Below, piece after piece: positions 62,543 to 64,000 of a stretch of DNA of 64,000 nucleotides. Position 1 is the stretch's first letter. Each line of letters starts with the position of its first letter. The translations under genes and the position numbers were made by a program. The stretch comes from CAZHNW01 sp942491575. Its GTDB lineage: Bacteria > Spirochaetota > UBA4802 > UBA5550. Under the pieces are notes generated by a model that saw only the letters and a list, made by a program, of their open reading frames with translations, had not been told where the DNA came from and made no database searches. The stretch is taken from assembly GCA_942491575.1 (NCBI GenBank), contig CALOBT010000031.1:1426001-1490000 (forward strand). Direction: 5' to 3'.

Positions 62543-63282
62543 AGGCCTTTCTGCTTGCAGCGGGATTCGGGGAACGTCTGAGGCCCCTTACCAATACAAT
62601 GCCAAAACCCCTTATACCCGTTGCTGGTATTCCATCAATATGTTACGCCCTCTGCATTTTAAAAAGCTGCGGTATCGAAACAGTTGTTTGTAACGTACAT
62701 TACCTGAGAGAGAAGGTTATCGATTTTATCCGTCGGCATGAAAATTTCGGTCTTGAAATTATTTTTTCAGAAGAAGAGGAAATTTTAGGCACCGGTGGTG
62801 GTCTTAAATATGCTGAAAATTTTCTCAATGATGATGATTTCGTTTTAATCAACAGCGATATTGCATTTGACCTGGACCTTGAAAATGTTATAGAGAATTT
62901 TTATCAGCTTAAAACTCCCGGCCTTGTGGTGGTTACGGAATCTTCACCGGATGCCGCCACTGTATCTGTCGCGGAAGGCAGGATTGTAGATTTCAAGGGG
63001 GCCCTCGGGAGCGGTGAACCGGCACTTTTTGATTACACCGGTGCGGCAGTTCTCTCCCCGGAAATTTTTAATTATCTGATACCTGAATTTTCCAGCGTTG
63101 TATATACCGGCTACACCGGCCTCATAACCAATAGTTTTCTTTCAGGCTATCACCACAGGGGGCCATGGATTGATGTGGGGACCCCTGAATCCCTTGAAAA
63201 TGCCAGGATAATCCTCAGAGGGGAAATGAATGATTTCTTCTTAAAAGTCGAAGACTTTTACCGGATTTGGAAGAGTGAATGA
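62539..63282 (+). CDS. murU: Sugar-1-phosphate nucleotidyltransferase, probably MurU
   Basis: 247 residues. The nucleotide-binding signature KAFLLAAGFGERLRPLTN with MPKPLIPVAG is complete; EEILGTGGGLKYAENFL and VLINSDIAFDLDLE carry the sugar and metal contacts. The length (about 220-250) and lack of a hexapeptide C-domain match MurU, which turns MurNAc-1-P and UTP into UDP-MurNAc, bypassing MurA/MurB. ATG overlaps the end of amgK (ATGA). The end is convergent with an amidohydrolase 10 bases away. Confidence 0.82.
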   Translation: MKAFLLAAGFGERLRPLTNTMPKPLIPVAGIPSICYALCILKSCGIETVVCNVHYLREKVIDFIRRHENFGLEIIFSEEEEILGTGGGLKYAENFLNDDDFVLINSDIAFDLDLENVIENFYQLKTPGLVVVTESSPDAATVSVAEGRIVDFKGALGSGEPALFDYTGAAVLSPEIFNYLIPEFSSVVYTGYTGLITNSFLSGYHHRGPWIDVGTPESLENARIILRGEMNDFFLKVEDFYRIWKSE

Positions 63283-63292
63283 ATTCATAATA

Positions 63293-64000
63293 TTAAACCT
63301 TCTGGCCTTTGATATATGTTGCCTTTACTGAGATTTTTTCTTCTTTACTGTTCAGTGCCTCCAGTGGATTTTTATCAAGTACTACAAAGTCACCTTCTTT
63401 GCCGGGAACCAGAGTTCCAAGTTTGTCTTCCATTCTCATTAATTCAGCAGCATTTGAAGTGTACATTTTCAGGGCTTCATAAGGACTGATACTGTGTAAA
63501 GGATTAAAGTGATGCACCGCTGCTCTCATCGCTGATAAAGGATTAGGGATAGAAACCGGAGCATCGGAACTTCCGGAAATATTGATTCCTGCATCAACCA
63601 TTTTTTTCAGGGGAAGAAATTTATCTTCAACTCTTTTTTGTCCCAGTATTTTATAGTATAACCAGAGGGGGTCTATCTCTTCACCTAATACTCCTGGTTG
63701 AGTACTTATCTGAATATTATATCGTGCTATTCGTTCAATGAGATTATCGTTTAAGAAAACTCCATGTTCGATGCGATGTCTTAAAGGATTCTCTTTCGAA
63801 ATGTTCCTTTCAAACACCTTTAATGTTTCATCAATAGCACGGTCTCCAATTGCATGGATGGCAAGTTGAATTCCTTTTTTTTCAGCATGCTTAATCATGG
63901 GACCAAGCTCATTGGGATCATAAAAGAGCATTCCCCTGTTCCCCTCAAAGGGAGTGTCTACAAGGTATGGATCGAATGAAGCCATATCAAAACCGGAAGG
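63293..64000 (-). CDS. Amidohydrolase family 3 (YtcJ-like), partial at window edge
   Basis: The C-terminal 235 or so residues of a second YtcJ-like amidohydrolase; the frame stays open to the edge, so the N-terminus is outside. Visible are HAIGDRAIDE, HRIEHG, GSSDAPVSIPNP (catalytic-type Asp) and GTLVPGKEGDFVVLDKNPL. These match the corresponding motifs of the protein at 6.3 kb, but the two differ clearly and are paralogues, not a recent copy. Substrate unknown. Confidence 0.85.
   Translation of the reverse strand, partial: PSGFDMASFDPYLVDTPFEGNRGMLFYDPNELGPMIKHAEKKGIQLAIHAIGDRAIDETLKVFERNISKENPLRHRIEHGVFLNDNLIERIARYNIQISTQPGVLGEEIDPLWLYYKILGQKRVEDKFLPLKKMVDAGINISGSSDAPVSIPNPLSAMRAAVHHFNPLHSISPYEALKMYTSNAAELMRMEDKLGTLVPGKEGDFVVLDKNPLEALNSKEEKISVKATYIKGQKV

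Noticed and set aside
1..64000. Prophage, defence island or secondary-metabolite cluster
   Set aside because: No phage structural, restriction, toxin-antitoxin or biosynthetic genes recognised; the only mobile gene is the IS4 transposase.

Overview
The window looks like chromosomal DNA of a diderm (Gram-negative-type) bacterium, most likely a free-living spirochaete. That assignment is inference from gene content: spirochaete-style lipoprotein signals, FapA/DUF342, a large class III cyclase, HD-GYP and chemosensory abundance, lipoprotein/beta-barrel pairs, and a dcw cluster with weakly conserved FtsL and FtsQ. No rRNA gene is present to settle it.

Layout. 1-2.6 kb is an accessory edge: an IS4-family transposase, a DUF3795 protein, and a decayed fragment of a LIV-type periplasmic binding protein carrying two frameshifts. 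2.9-15.7 kb holds mixed single genes: an RluA-type pseudouridine synthase, a membrane zinc-ribbon protein, a periplasmic solute-binding protein, a YtcJ-like amidohydrolase, a long acyl-CoA dehydrogenase, a small Cys-containing membrane protein, a lipoprotein plus beta-barrel pair, an orphan CheR, a LEA14-like lipoprotein and a polysaccharide deacetylase. 15.6-22.6 kb is a tight minus-strand operon: a 1177-residue membrane adenylate cyclase that also contains a degenerate GGDEF-like segment, a FecR-domain protein with five Ig/FN3-like repeats, and a TIG-repeat protein with a C-terminal beta-barrel. 23-31 kb has an HD-GYP protein, a response regulator, a conserved hypothetical, an NhaD-type antiporter, a PAS protein and FapA.

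31.6-45.0 kb is an eight-gene chemosensory operon with the parts list of the Pseudomonas Wsp system: CheW, CheR-TPR, N-extended CheW, receptor, CheA-REC, CheB and REC-GGDEF, followed by a 1401-residue hybrid kinase. Its presumed output enzyme has DGGDF where an active diguanylate cyclase has GG(D/E)EF. The receptor carries three 39-residue tandem HAMP-like units. A second receptor (45.1-46.7 kb, minus strand) appears to carry a CZB-type zinc site in its periplasmic domain. By eye the 29-46 kb block is more AT-rich than the regions on either side.

47.05-63.3 kb begins with a tRNA-Gly and then the cell-wall/division cluster: mraZ-rsmH-ftsL-murE-murF-mraY-murD-ftsW-murG-murC-ftsQ-ftsA-ftsZ. A promoter and two 10-bp-phased TGGGG boxes (a candidate MraZ operator) precede it. 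ftsI, murB and ddl are missing from their usual places. The cluster continues after ftsZ into an overlapping pair that fits amgK-murU, which would feed recycled MurNAc back into the UDP-MurNAc pool used by murC. The window ends inside a second YtcJ-like amidohydrolase.
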